Below, one piece after another: positions 34,631-43,273 of a stretch of DNA of 64,000 nt; the stretch's first letter is position 1, and each line of letters starts with the position of its first letter. The stretch covers positions 310,001 to 374,000 of the forward strand of contig CALLDI010000007.1 of assembly GCA_937998355.1 (NCBI GenBank), in the 5' to 3' direction. The notes under the pieces were generated by a model. That model did no database searches. It saw only the letters and a list, made by a program, of their open reading frames with translations, and was not told where the DNA came from. This stretch comes from an uncultured Eggerthella sp. (GTDB lineage: Bacteria > Actinomycetota > Coriobacteriia > Coriobacteriales > Eggerthellaceae). The position numbers and the translations under genes were made by a program.

Positions 34631-36853
34631 TCACAGTTCGAAGAAATTACAGGCGCGATCGTACTCGCGGACGAGGGCAGCGACGCTCGGGTGGCAAGTG
34701 AAGAGAATGACCTGACGATAGCGCGAAAGTTCGACGATCACCTTCACCGCTTCACGGCGTCTCTCATCGTCGAAATTGACCAGGATATCGTCGCAGAGGA
34801 TGGGCAGCGAACGCCCCACGTTCTCGGCGGTGATGAGCAGCGCGATGCGCAAGGCCAAATAGAGTTGTTGACGCGTGCCAAGCGAAAGAAGTTGCGGCGA
34901 ACAAACGGTCTTCACGTTGTCGACGACCTCGATCTCGCCTTCCGCGTTCATGCGCACCTTCTGCCAGGCACCACGCGTCATCTGCGCGAACAAACGCGAT
35001 GCTTGCAGGTAGACCTCTGGCTGGCTCTTGCGCTCCCATTCGGCGATCGAGACCTCGAGCGTGCGTTCGGCTAGCAGCAAGACCGCAAGCTGTCGATATT
35101 GCTCTTCCAGCTGCGCATCGATGATCTCCTTGCGCTGTTTTGCCTCGTCGAAGGAAGTCTCATGCTTCGCACGCGCGAGCTCGGAGGATATCTCTCCATA
35201 CTGCAGATCGGTCTCGGAAATGAGCTGCATGGTCTTGTCGCGCTCGGTGTCCTTGCGCGCGATGATGGCCTCGATCGCAGAAAGCTCCGCTCGTACATCG
35301 AGTCCCATGGAAAGACACAGTTCGCGACGCTGGTCATTGAGCGTCCTCAAGAGCGACTCGAGCGAAGAGCGCTGCAGCGAGAGCGCTTGCTGATTTTGCT
35401 TCGTCACTTCTTCAGCGTTGCGAGCATCGTGCGCGAGTTCGATCAGATGTCGCGCCTGACGGATCGATCCTTGTGCTGCGACCAGGCCATGATTATCCAA
35501 ATACCACTTCACTTTGAGCTTGTGCTCTTGCAGATCGCGCTCGCAGAGCTCGAGGTGCTGCGCATCTTGCTGCTTGACCCATTCGTAATTGCGCCGCTTC
35601 TCTTCGAAAGCCTCCTCGATCTTCGACGGGTGGATGTTGGCGATAATGCCTGCCGCGCCAACCATGAGCGCAGCAAGACAAAGGATGATGCCGAACGCCG
35701 AATAGGACAGCGAACCGACCGCACGACCTTGCCTGAACAGCCAGAATCCCACGACCACCATGCACACGGTGATGACGAGCGCCACCACCAGGCGGATGAT
35801 GCGCTGCTTCTTCGCACGCTCCTGTTCAGTCTGATAATCGTGGTCGTTCATCATCGTCTCGTAAGAAGCGCTCGACTTCGCCGCCTCGCGCTTGGCGTTA
35901 TCGAGCGCATGCTCGTGCTTCATTCGCTCATCATCAAGATCATCCAACACGGCCTTCAGTTGATATTCCTCTGAAGCGGAGAGCTTACTGAGCGCTTCGA
36001 CCTCGCGGTCGAGATCATCTTGGGGCATCTTCGCCGTTTGTTCTTGGGTCGCGATGGTCTCTTCTAGAAGCGCACTGTTCTGCTCGATCGACGCATCGAT
36101 GCCTTCGAGGCGCGCGTGATTGCTCTTAAGATGCTCGATCTCCGCATTCAAGCCGTTTTGGGCTTCGGTCAGCGCTTCTTTTCGCGCGAGCAAAGAGGCG
36201 AGATGCTTCTCTTGCTCGTGGTACTGTTCCGTCTCGTCCAGCAATCCCTGGACTTCGCTGCGTGCCTCTGTCTGTCCCGAACGCAATACTCCGATCGAAT
36301 GGGGGTTCTGGGCCGAACGCGACATCATGCTGCGCAGCTTCTCTTGGATGGTGGTGAGGGCGCTCGCGGGAGACGCTGCTGTCCCCGACCCTGCCGTGAG
36401 CAGACGGGCCGTCACCTCATTATGACGATCGAGCTTCAGCAGTTCGTCGCTATCGAGCGCGAACATGGTCTCGTAGGTCTCGCGATCGATATCGTCGAGC
36501 ACATGGAGCACATCGACCACGCCTTCGCTGTTCTTCGAGCGCTTGAGCTCCTCGACCTCGCCGGTCTTCATGTCCTTGAAGAACAGACTGCCGATGCGCT
36601 CAGCATTCTCGGGCTTGTAGCTGTTCAGCCCTTTGCGCGAGGCTCGCCACCCGAACAGCACGCCTTTGATGAACTCGCTGATGGTAGTCTTGCCCGCTTC
36701 ATTCGCGCCGTACACCACGTTGAGCCCTGGCTTGAAAGGACCCACGATCATGTTGGCGAATTTGCCGAAGTTCGTGAGCTTGACGTATTCGAGGTACGCG
36801 GATGCGAGATACGATCGCTTGGTCGACGTCTGTTTGTCGGTCTTCTTTCCCAT
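34631..36853 (-). CDS. YhaN-like AAA ATPase (SbcC/Rad50-type)
   Basis: The 740-residue protein has Walker A GANEAGKTT (about 49-57), long coiled coils (about 195-350 and 410-610) interrupted by two hydrophobic segments near 355-375 and 388-408, and a C-terminal ABC-type Walker B region LPILCDDILVNFDDERR. The hydrophobic pair inside the coiled coil is typical of YhaN rather than SbcC. It starts ten bases after the nuclease gene and probably forms the ATPase half of a DNA-end processing complex. The coiled coil is shorter than in well-known YhaN proteins. Confidence 0.87.
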   Translation of the reverse strand: MGKKTDKQTSTKRSYLASAYLEYVKLTNFGKFANMIVGPFKPGLNVVYGANEAGKTTISEFIKGVLFGWRASRKGLNSYKPENAERIGSLFFKDMKTGEVEELKRSKNSEGVVDVLHVLDDIDRETYETMFALDSDELLKLDRHNEVTARLLTAGSGTAASPASALTTIQEKLRSMMSRSAQNPHSIGVLRSGQTEARSEVQGLLDETEQYHEQEKHLASLLARKEALTEAQNGLNAEIEHLKSNHARLEGIDASIEQNSALLEETIATQEQTAKMPQDDLDREVEALSKLSASEEYQLKAVLDDLDDERMKHEHALDNAKREAAKSSASYETMMNDHDYQTEQERAKKQRIIRLVVALVITVCMVVVGFWLFRQGRAVGSLSYSAFGIILCLAALMVGAAGIIANIHPSKIEEAFEEKRRNYEWVKQQDAQHLELCERDLQEHKLKVKWYLDNHGLVAAQGSIRQARHLIELAHDARNAEEVTKQNQQALSLQRSSLESLLRTLNDQRRELCLSMGLDVRAELSAIEAIIARKDTERDKTMQLISETDLQYGEISSELARAKHETSFDEAKQRKEIIDAQLEEQYRQLAVLLLAERTLEVSIAEWERKSQPEVYLQASRLFAQMTRGAWQKVRMNAEGEIEVVDNVKTVCSPQLLSLGTRQQLYLALRIALLITAENVGRSLPILCDDILVNFDDERRREAVKVIVELSRYRQVILFTCHPSVAALVREYDRACNFFEL

Positions 36854-36863
36854 CGCAGCGTCC

Positions 36864-38120
36864 CTAATCGTTCGTATTCTCGGTCAGGAGGTCGAACACC
36901 AATGTCTCCGCCTCGTCGCAAAGCGTAGCGAAATGCTTTTGCAGATGCGGAAGCGGAAGGTCGCGCATGCTGAACTGCTGTTCCAAATACGTGAGACCAT
37001 CCACCGCTTCTTCTCGCTGCGCGCGCATGGTGGCAAGATAGACCGCTGGGAACAAGCCTTCCTTCTCGATGGCTTCCTTATCGATCGCAAGCCGCGTCTC
37101 GTTCACGATATCGTCGATGAAGAAGAAGGGGTATCGATCGTTGATGATCGATCGCAGGTCTTCGAGCACGCGCTGCGAAAGATCATGATGAAGTGCCGTC
37201 GTGCCCGTTATGGTGATTCGACACAGCATATTCTGGCAGTGAGAATCGGCGTTGCGCTCGAACTGCTTCGTGATGATGGCCTCTTGGATATCGGAGATGG
37301 TGGCACAATTCGCAACATCCACCTCGATGCGCTCCCATACCACCTGCGCCGTCGGCTGAAAGGCGATCTCGGCCGAAAGATTCTCGCGCAACGTCACCTT
37401 GAGCACTCCATGAGGACCCGTTTCGTGAATGTCGCGCCCTTGAATGCATCCCGAGAACGCGATGAACGGCGCATCTTCGGGCACGAAATGCGGATGATGG
37501 ATATGTCCGCAAGCCCAGTAATCCATATGGCGCGCCATCAGGTCCTTCGGCTTCACCGGGCTGCGCGTCGGATCGATATTGAGACCCGTATGGATAACGC
37601 CCACGCAAAACGGGGCTTCATTGTCGGCACGCAGTGCTGCTTCGCGCGAAATACCTTCAGCAATGCTCTCGGACGCGGGCCAAGTTTGGTTGTAATAGCT
37701 TCGCCCTCCCAAAACCACGAGCGGCTCGCCATCCTTCTCGAACACGAAGAACTCCGCTTCGTTCGGATCGAACATGAAGACATTCTCGGGCAGATCGCCA
37801 TAATCATGCGACCACATCGTATAGGGATCGTGGTTGCCTGTGCAGAAATAGACCGGAATCCCTGCCTCGCCCAACCGCTCAAGGCCCGAGCGGAACAGGC
37901 AGAAATCGGCATACGAAGGATGCGAGCTGTCGAACACATCGCCCGCGATGATGACGAAATCGACTTGCTCGGAAAGCGCGATGTCGATGAGCTGCCGGTA
38001 GGCATCGGGAATGGACTTCACCAAACGATCGGCCCATACGGGCGAAAGCTCGCGCACGCCCCTGAACGGCGCACCAAGATGCAGGTCCGCTGCGTGGATG
38101 AATGTCGTCGATCGTGCCAT
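36864..38120 (-). CDS. YhaO-like metallophosphoesterase (SbcD/Mre11-type nuclease)
   Basis: The 418-residue protein shows the calcineurin-like metal site: ADLHLGAPF (about 11-19), AGDVFDSSHP, CTGNHDPYTMWSHDY, HTGLN and CGHIHHPHF. The C-terminal half (about 280-418) is the cap/partner-binding part. It precedes the YhaN-like ATPase and should be the nuclease subunit of that complex. Placement just downstream of dnaB suggests a link to replication, by inference only. Confidence 0.9.
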   Translation of the reverse strand: MARSTTFIHAADLHLGAPFRGVRELSPVWADRLVKSIPDAYRQLIDIALSEQVDFVIIAGDVFDSSHPSYADFCLFRSGLERLGEAGIPVYFCTGNHDPYTMWSHDYGDLPENVFMFDPNEAEFFVFEKDGEPLVVLGGRSYYNQTWPASESIAEGISREAALRADNEAPFCVGVIHTGLNIDPTRSPVKPKDLMARHMDYWACGHIHHPHFVPEDAPFIAFSGCIQGRDIHETGPHGVLKVTLRENLSAEIAFQPTAQVVWERIEVDVANCATISDIQEAIITKQFERNADSHCQNMLCRITITGTTALHHDLSQRVLEDLRSIINDRYPFFFIDDIVNETRLAIDKEAIEKEGLFPAVYLATMRAQREEAVDGLTYLEQQFSMRDLPLPHLQKHFATLCDEAETLVFDLLTENTND

Positions 38121-38147
38121 GCTTCGAGTTCCGCGATCGGTGAGACC

Positions 38148-39536
38148 TTAGTAGGTCGAATCGTCGAAATAGTCGGTGAACTTCGTGCGCTCAGCGAGCC
38201 AAGTGAGCTTGATGTCGCGCGTCGGTCCGTTACGATGCTTGGCCACCAGCAGATCGGCCGTACCCCAATCGGGACGCTTGTCCGATTCTGCCTCGGATTC
38301 GTTCAAAGAACGATCGATGAACATGACGATGTCCGCATCTTGCTCGATCGAGCCCGATTCGCGCAGGTCGGAGAGCATCGGTCGCTTGTCGTTGCGCGTT
38401 TCGACCGCACGAGAGAGCTGTGCGAGCGCAAGGATGGGCACGTTCAGTTCCTTCGCGAGCATCTTAAGACCACGCGAGATCTCCGCCACTTCTTGCGTGC
38501 GGTTGTTCGGGTGCGGGATGACCGGATTCATGAGCTGCAAATAGTCCACGATGATGAGACCTCGATCCACATCACGCATGATACGGCGCGCTTTCGTACG
38601 CAACTCCACAAGAGAAAGACCAGGCGCATCGTCGATATAGAGATCGACGCTGCTCAAACGTTCCGAAGCATCGAAGAGCGGAGCCCACGCATTGTCGTCG
38701 ATGCGACCATTGGTGAGCGTCGTGAGTCCGATGCCCGCCTCAGAAGAAAGCAGGCGCTTCGAGATCTCGATCGAGGACATTTCCAAGCTGAAGAACGCGA
38801 CACGCGAATCCATCTTCGCCGCATTCACCGCAAGGTTCATCGCGAAGGACGACTTACCCACACCAGGGCGAGCTGCCAGGATGAGTAGCTGACCACCGCG
38901 CAAGCCATTGAACAGGGCATCCACGTCCTTGAAACCCGTCGGGACACCTTGCAAGATACCACCGCGACTTGCGATCTCGTTCAGTTCTTCGGTCGCTTCG
39001 AGAATGAGCTCTTTGATGCTCTTGAACGTCGCGTTGACCTCTTTTTCGGTCACGTTGAACAGAGAGGCTTCGGCCTGCGAGATGAGCTCCTTGCCATCGG
39101 CAGGAGAGTCGTAAGCGAGCGATGCGATATTGGCAGAAGCCAGCAGCAACTGGCGACGCATCGAATCGCGATGAACGATGCTGCTGTGATGCTGCCAGCT
39201 CGTGAGCGCGAAGGTGTTGTTCGCAAGGTCGAGCAAGTAGGGCTGTCCGCCCACTGCTTCAAGCTGCGAGGAAGCTTCAAGATTGTCGGCAACGGAAATG
39301 ACGTCGATCGGGATAGAGCGCGCGTTCATGTCGCGCATGGTCTCGAAGATGATGCGATGGGCGGGACGGAAGAAATCTTCGGGCTTCAGGCGAAGAGACA
39401 CCTCTTCGAACACGCCCGTCGAAAGCAAACATGCTGCCAGCACGGTCTGTTCTGCCTCGATGTTCTGCGGCAGCGTCTTGTTCTTCTGAGTGACCGGCGA
39501 TTGCGCCAGTTGGTCGGTTGAAGTGGTGGCAGGCAT
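38148..39536 (-). CDS. dnaB: replicative DNA helicase
   Basis: The 462-residue RecA-fold hexameric helicase has the N-terminal DnaB domain (PQNIEAEQTVLAACLLS...), Walker A ILAARPGVGKSSFAMNLA (about 218-235), GLIIVDYLQLMNP (Walker B and DnaB motif 3), and ARELSRAVE-like LAQLSRAVETRNDKRPMLSDLRESGSIEQDAD. No intein is present. It is preceded by a strong terminator ending the ribosomal-protein operon, so it has its own promoter or is reached by read-through. Start supported by GAAGGAAA. Confidence 0.97.
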   Translation of the reverse strand: MPATTSTDQLAQSPVTQKNKTLPQNIEAEQTVLAACLLSTGVFEEVSLRLKPEDFFRPAHRIIFETMRDMNARSIPIDVISVADNLEASSQLEAVGGQPYLLDLANNTFALTSWQHHSSIVHRDSMRRQLLLASANIASLAYDSPADGKELISQAEASLFNVTEKEVNATFKSIKELILEATEELNEIASRGGILQGVPTGFKDVDALFNGLRGGQLLILAARPGVGKSSFAMNLAVNAAKMDSRVAFFSLEMSSIEISKRLLSSEAGIGLTTLTNGRIDDNAWAPLFDASERLSSVDLYIDDAPGLSLVELRTKARRIMRDVDRGLIIVDYLQLMNPVIPHPNNRTQEVAEISRGLKMLAKELNVPILALAQLSRAVETRNDKRPMLSDLRESGSIEQDADIVMFIDRSLNESEAESDKRPDWGTADLLVAKHRNGPTRDIKLTWLAERTKFTDYFDDSTY

Positions 39537-39595
39537 GATATTTCCTTCGATTCGCTCTTCTCCGTCTTGCGTGCTGTTGTGACTTCGTTATGCGA

Positions 39596-39632
39596 TAAAA
39601 AACTTCCCGACACCGTGCGGGCATCGGGAAGT
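39596..39632 (-). terminator. intrinsic terminator between rplI and dnaB
   Basis: ACTTCCCGA and TCGGGAAGT pair, followed on the minus strand by TTTTTTAT. It lies 52 bases past the rplI stop. Confidence 0.88.
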
Positions 39633-39683
39633 CTAGTTTAGCAGGCAATCGCACGCAAATGCACTGCGTGCAGAAATAATGCT

Positions 39684-40259
39684 TTATTCAGCGTCCGCCT
39701 CGACCTCTACTGCTGCTTCAGCAGGGGTCTCTTCAGCGACAGCGTCGGAGGTGCTGAACTCGTCTTCAGCAACAGCCTCTGCTTCTGCGGCGCCTTCAGC
39801 AGCTGCGAAGGTCTCCGCATTGCCCACCAGGATGGTGAGGTTGGACTTGATATCGCGATAGATCGAAACGACCACTTCGTGAGTACCCGCATTCTTGATG
39901 GGGTTCTTCAGGTCGATACGACGACGATCGAGCTCGATGCCCTCTGCAGCCATGAGCGCATCCGCGATCATAGCAGCGGTGACGGAACCGAACAGAACGC
40001 CCTCTTCGCCCACACGAGCCTCGACCTTGACGGTGAGCTCGTCGAGCGCAGCCTTGAGCTTCTCTGCCTCTTCGATACGCGTAGCTTCACGAGAAGCGAT
40101 GTTGTGCTTGCGCTGCTCGAGCTGCTTCAAGTTGCCCTTGGTCGCAGGAACTGCGATCTTCTGAGGGAACAAGTAGTTGTTGGCATGGCCATCGGCGACT
40201 TCGACGATGTCGCCTTCTCCGCCCTTGCCCTTGAGTTCAGTTAAAAGGATAACCTTCAT
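39684..40259 (-). CDS. rplI: 50S ribosomal protein L9 with acidic C-terminal extension
   Basis: Residues 1-148 are a normal L9: MKVILLTELKGKGGEGDIVEVADGHANNYLFP, the long connecting helix, and the C-terminal rRNA-binding domain ending SNLTILVGNAE. Beyond this comes an Ala/Glu-rich tail of about 40 residues that includes EDEFSTSDAVAEET, making 191 in all. The same FxTSDAV motif recurs in the genes at 41835 and 44809. The tail is probably disordered and exposed. The gene ends the rpsF-ssb-rpsR-rplI operon. Confidence 0.96.
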   Translation of the reverse strand: MKVILLTELKGKGGEGDIVEVADGHANNYLFPQKIAVPATKGNLKQLEQRKHNIASREATRIEEAEKLKAALDELTVKVEARVGEEGVLFGSVTAAMIADALMAAEGIELDRRRIDLKNPIKNAGTHEVVVSIYRDIKSNLTILVGNAETFAAAEGAAEAEAVAEDEFSTSDAVAEETPAEAAVEVEADAE

Positions 40260-40271
40260 GCGAGCCTCCTC

Positions 40272-40532
40272 TTAACGATCGCGACGATTGCTACGGCCGC
40301 TGATAGCAGGCACGGCGTATGGCATGAGAGCCATCTCGCGAGCACGCTTGACAGCGTTAGCAATATCGCGCTGGTGCTGGGTGCAAGCGCCGGTCACACG
40401 ACGGGGCTTGATCTTCCCACGGTCAGTTACATATTTGCGCAGCATCTGGGTGTCTTTATAGTCGATGTATTCTGCCTTATCCTTGCAGAACTGGCAGTAC
40501 TTACGACGAGGCTGCTTATTGTATTCGGCCAT
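40272..40532 (-). CDS. rpsR: 30S ribosomal protein S18
   Basis: The 86-residue protein contains YCQFCKDKAEYIDYKDTQMLRKYVTDRGKIKPRRVTGACTQHQRDIANAVKRAREMALMPY, the S18 core. Its CxxC and the later Cys/His (CTQH) make it a zinc-type (C+) S18. It lies between ssb and rplI, and S18 pairs with S6 on the platform of the small subunit. Confidence 0.97.
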   Translation of the reverse strand: MAEYNKQPRRKYCQFCKDKAEYIDYKDTQMLRKYVTDRGKIKPRRVTGACTQHQRDIANAVKRAREMALMPYAVPAISGRSNRRDR

Positions 40533-40555
40533 TAGTTAACCTCTTTCGTTCGTGA

Positions 40556-41020
40556 TCAGAACGGGATGTCTTCGTCATATACGGAGGCGTCGACCACAGG
40601 CGTTGCCATAGGAGCAGCAGGTGCTGCAGCTGGCATAGCCGGAGCAGGAGCAGCGGACTGCATGGGGGCAGCGCTACGCATGCCGGAATCGTTACGAGAC
40701 GTCATGAATTCGATCTCGTCCACGATCACCTCGATCTTCGAGCGCTTCTGGCCTTCACGCTCCCACTGACTCCAACGAAGCTTGCCTTCGATGGCCACCT
40801 TGCTTCCTTTGGAAAGGAAACGGGAAACGCTTTCAGCACGTGCGCCGAACATGGTGCAATCAATAAAGTTCGGGTAGTCTTCCCATTCTCCCGTCTGCTG
40901 ATTGCGACGACGGTCGTTTACCGCAACGCCGAAACCCAGTACGGGCATGCCGCTTGCGGTGGAGCGCAATTCAGGGTCGCGCGTCAAATTACCACTGATG
41001 ATCACTCTATTGATGCTCAT
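40556..41020 (-). CDS. ssb: single-stranded DNA-binding protein
   Basis: The 154-residue SSB has an N-terminal OB fold (MSINRVIISGNLTRDPELR... up to about residue 107), a Met/Ala/Pro-rich linker and the conserved acidic tip DEDIPF that recruits partner proteins. The ATG at 41020 has AGAGGT upstream; a 12-codon extension is rejected. It sits between rpsF and rpsR as in many bacteria. Confidence 0.97.
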   Translation of the reverse strand: MSINRVIISGNLTRDPELRSTASGMPVLGFGVAVNDRRRNQQTGEWEDYPNFIDCTMFGARAESVSRFLSKGSKVAIEGKLRWSQWEREGQKRSKIEVIVDEIEFMTSRNDSGMRSAAPMQSAAPAPAMPAAAPAAPMATPVVDASVYDEDIPF

Positions 41021-41117
41021 TTCAAAACCTCTTTCAACGGGCGAACGATATCCCATCCGCCTTTGATTTCCTTACTTTGACCAGTCGCTCGAACACGACT
41101 GGTATCGATCGCGAGAA

Positions 41118-41411
41118 TTAATCGCGGTCGGTACGCTTGACGATCATGAAGCGCTCGACAGTGTCGGTGATGCGCAAAACGCGGTCCAACTCTGCGATGC
41201 TCTCAGGATTTGCGTGGAAATCAATAAGGGTGTAATCACCGTCGGTCAAGCCGTTCACTTCGTAAGCGAGCTTACGCTTACCCCAGTTATCAACGTTGTC
41301 GATCGTGCCTTTATCTGCAGTGATGGCAGTCTCGATGCGCTTCATAACAGCTAAACGGGTTTCTTCGTCGATTGACGGAGCTACAAAAAACAACAATTCA
41401 TAAGCCTTCAT
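41118..41411 (-). CDS. rpsF: 30S ribosomal protein S6
   Basis: The 97-residue protein matches S6: MKAYELLFFVAPSIDEETRLAV, the central WGKRKLAYEVNGLTDGDYTLIDF and the final ITDTVERFMIVKR. The ATG at 41411 has a near-perfect GAGGAGGTGA site. It heads the rpsF-ssb-rpsR-rplI operon, with a promoter at 41480-41508 and a leader hairpin at 41436-41464. Confidence 0.97.
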   Translation of the reverse strand: MKAYELLFFVAPSIDEETRLAVMKRIETAITADKGTIDNVDNWGKRKLAYEVNGLTDGDYTLIDFHANPESIAELDRVLRITDTVERFMIVKRTDRD

Positions 41412-41435
41412 ATGGTCACCTCCTCTGGACTTACG

Positions 41436-41464
41436 GTTTCGGGACATGAAGGCAAGCCCGAAAC
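41436..41464 (-). promoter_or_regulatory. rpsF leader hairpin (candidate S6:S18 autoregulatory element)
   Basis: GTTTCGGG and CCCGAAAC pair around a 13-base loop about 25 bases before the rpsF start codon, directly followed by CCG and then the ribosome-binding site. Leaders of rpsF in many bacteria bind S6:S18 through a hairpin with CCG nearby. Position and CCG fit; the exact consensus was not tested. Confidence 0.45.
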
Positions 41465-41479
41465 AGGAATAGCCGAACT

Positions 41480-41508
41480 ATCGTAGCAAATAGCCTTTCC
41501 CGTGACAA
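41480..41508 (-). promoter_or_regulatory. promoter of rpsF-ssb-rpsR-rplI
   Basis: On the minus strand TTGTCA (41503-41508), 17 bases and TACGAT (41480-41485) precede the leader hairpin. The 423-base gap 41412-41834 also holds the divergent promoter of the RHH gene and otherwise no convincing gene. Confidence 0.65.
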
Positions 41509-41754
41509 ACCGCACCGTCCGCTCACCCGTGTTTTCCACACAACTGCGAAGCTCTTCTTCTTTCACTTGCGCGCAACGAAACCACGAGCAACTCTTCATT
41601 CTCCCCTTCGCTCGGGTTCGTTGCGCATTCTTAGCATATCGAGCACCTCTCACGTTTTTCTGATGTTTCTCTGAACTCGGATCGAGACGCGTCTTACGTT
41701 TTTCTAAAACCACACGTCGAACACGGAAGATCAATGGTTTTATTCCCTAGTTTT

Positions 41755-41785
41755 TTGTCATCAAAGCTGCTGTGGGCCTTATAAT
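41755..41785 (+). promoter_or_regulatory. promoter of the acidic RHH protein gene
   Basis: TTGTCA (41755-41760) and a consensus TATAAT (41780-41785) are 19 bases apart, ending 49 bases before the ATG at 41835, which has AAAGGGAG upstream. Confidence 0.5.
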
Positions 41786-41834
41786 GAGAAGATATTCAAT
41801 CCCGTAATTCGTTCGAGACCATCAAAGGGAGATC

Positions 41835-43202
41835 ATGGCTTCAACTAATTCTACGGCTACGGCCAAAACGCACGTCTCATTAAAGCTTCCCACCTACCTT
41901 CTGGAAAGCATCGACGCTCATGCTGAACGCGAGAGCATCTCACGTACCGAGGCGTTCGTCTTCTACCTCCAGACCGGTCTCGATATCGCAGATGTCAAAG
42001 CGGACGAGCCTAGCAAGGATGAGAGCATGCTCATGAGCATCCAGGAAGACCTTGCCGAGATCAAGGCTTTGCTCCAACAAGGCGCAGGACAAGCTATTCC
42101 TGCACAAGCCGTCGCTGAAGCGGTCGCACCTGCGGTCGAGGCAACTTCCATCTTCACCTCAGAAGAAGCGGCTGAATCCGAAGCGTACGCTGAAGAGAAC
42201 TTCATGGGTTCCGATGCCGTATCCGAAGAAACTGCAGGCGACGAACCTGAAGCAGAGCTAGAAGAAGCTGAGGAAGCTTCCAACGAAGAAGCAACTAGCG
42301 CCTATAGTGCTGAAGAGCGCGCAGAGGCTGAAGCAGAAGCTGAAGAAGACTACACCACCTCCGATGCTATCTCGGAAGAAGCATTCTCTGCTCCTGAAGC
42401 AGACGACGAGCCCAAGAGCGAAGAAGCGGACGAAGACGACGAAGTCGAGATCGCTGAAGAAGCGAGCATGTTCTCCACTTCCGATGCAGTTGAAGAAGAA
42501 TCTACGAGCTCCGTGTTCTCGCTCTACGCAAGCGGAGACTCTGAAGGGTATACCGAGATCAAACCGGTCGAGAGCATGGACGACTTCACCACTTCTGACG
42601 CGGTAGCTATTGAAGAGGTCGAAAGCGACGACGAAGACGAAGATAGTCTCATTGAAGAAGCGAGCATGTTCTCCGCTTCCGACGCTGAAGAGGAAGACCC
42701 TCAGGAGATGAGCAGCTTCTACTCTTTCACCTCGAGCAATGACGACGAGAACGACTTCGACACAGAAGATGCTGACGAGGATGAAGACTTCGACGAAGAC
42801 GAAGACGACGCTTCTGATGAAGATGAGACGATCGAGGAATCTTATGACTTCGACACTTCCGATGCCGTCGACTATGAAGAGGTCGAAAGCGAGATCGATC
42901 CGTGCGACGAAGCACTTTCCTACAAGAAGCTCGAGAAGGCGGTCGCGAAGGCTTCCAAGCAGATCGACTTCATCGAGAAAGTATGGCTCTTCGGGCCTGC
43001 GGCGAATGAAGAAGAGATCACCGCGCCCGTCCTCGATCTGTGCGTGAAGACCGAAGACGATAAGAAGCTGAAGTCTAAGCACCTCGATCCCTACATCGCC
43101 GCTATCGAAGAGAAGACTGGCAAGATCGTGAACGTCGTGCTTCGTCACGAGATCGAAGATAAGTCAGAGCTTCAAAACCGCGTAGAGCTCTATAAGAACT
43201 AG
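41835..43202 (+). CDS. RHH protein with acidic TSDAV repeats and a degenerate nucleotidyltransferase-like C-terminus
   Basis: Residues 12-55 look like a ribbon-helix-helix domain (HVSLKLPTYLLESIDAHAERESISRTEAFVFYL). Residues 105-355 are extremely acidic and carry a repeated motif [FY]-x-[TS]-S-D-A-[VI]: at about 123, 173, 213, 251, 279 (last residue variant) and 339. Residues 362-455 resemble a minimal nucleotidyltransferase fold (VWLFGPAANEEE...LDLCV and final LQNRVELYKN), but GS is replaced by GP and only one Asp of the expected D-x-D remains, so catalysis is doubtful. The same motif occurs in L9 and in the 44809 protein. It has its own promoter and terminator. Function unknown; DNA binding or scaffold roles are inference. 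Confidence 0.8.
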   Translation: MASTNSTATAKTHVSLKLPTYLLESIDAHAERESISRTEAFVFYLQTGLDIADVKADEPSKDESMLMSIQEDLAEIKALLQQGAGQAIPAQAVAEAVAPAVEATSIFTSEEAAESEAYAEENFMGSDAVSEETAGDEPEAELEEAEEASNEEATSAYSAEERAEAEAEAEEDYTTSDAISEEAFSAPEADDEPKSEEADEDDEVEIAEEASMFSTSDAVEEESTSSVFSLYASGDSEGYTEIKPVESMDDFTTSDAVAIEEVESDDEDEDSLIEEASMFSASDAEEEDPQEMSSFYSFTSSNDDENDFDTEDADEDEDFDEDEDDASDEDETIEESYDFDTSDAVDYEEVESEIDPCDEALSYKKLEKAVAKASKQIDFIEKVWLFGPAANEEEITAPVLDLCVKTEDDKKLKSKHLDPYIAAIEEKTGKIVNVVLRHEIEDKSELQNRVELYKN

Positions 43203-43222
43203 CGACGATTCGCATTTGCATG

Positions 43223-43260
43223 AGAAGAGCCGCGGCGTGGCAGCGGCTCTTCTGTTTTCT
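43223..43260 (+). terminator. intrinsic terminator of the RHH protein gene
   Basis: AGAAGAGCCGC and GCGGCTCTTCT form a perfect 11-bp stem, followed by GTTTTCT, 20 bases after the stop codon. Confidence 0.9.
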
Positions 43261-43273
43261 TGGAGGCAGTTTA

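Noticed and set aside
36633..38888. A 751-codon plus-strand open frame
   Set aside because: It is antisense to the YhaO/YhaN pair and dnaB and crosses their gene boundaries.
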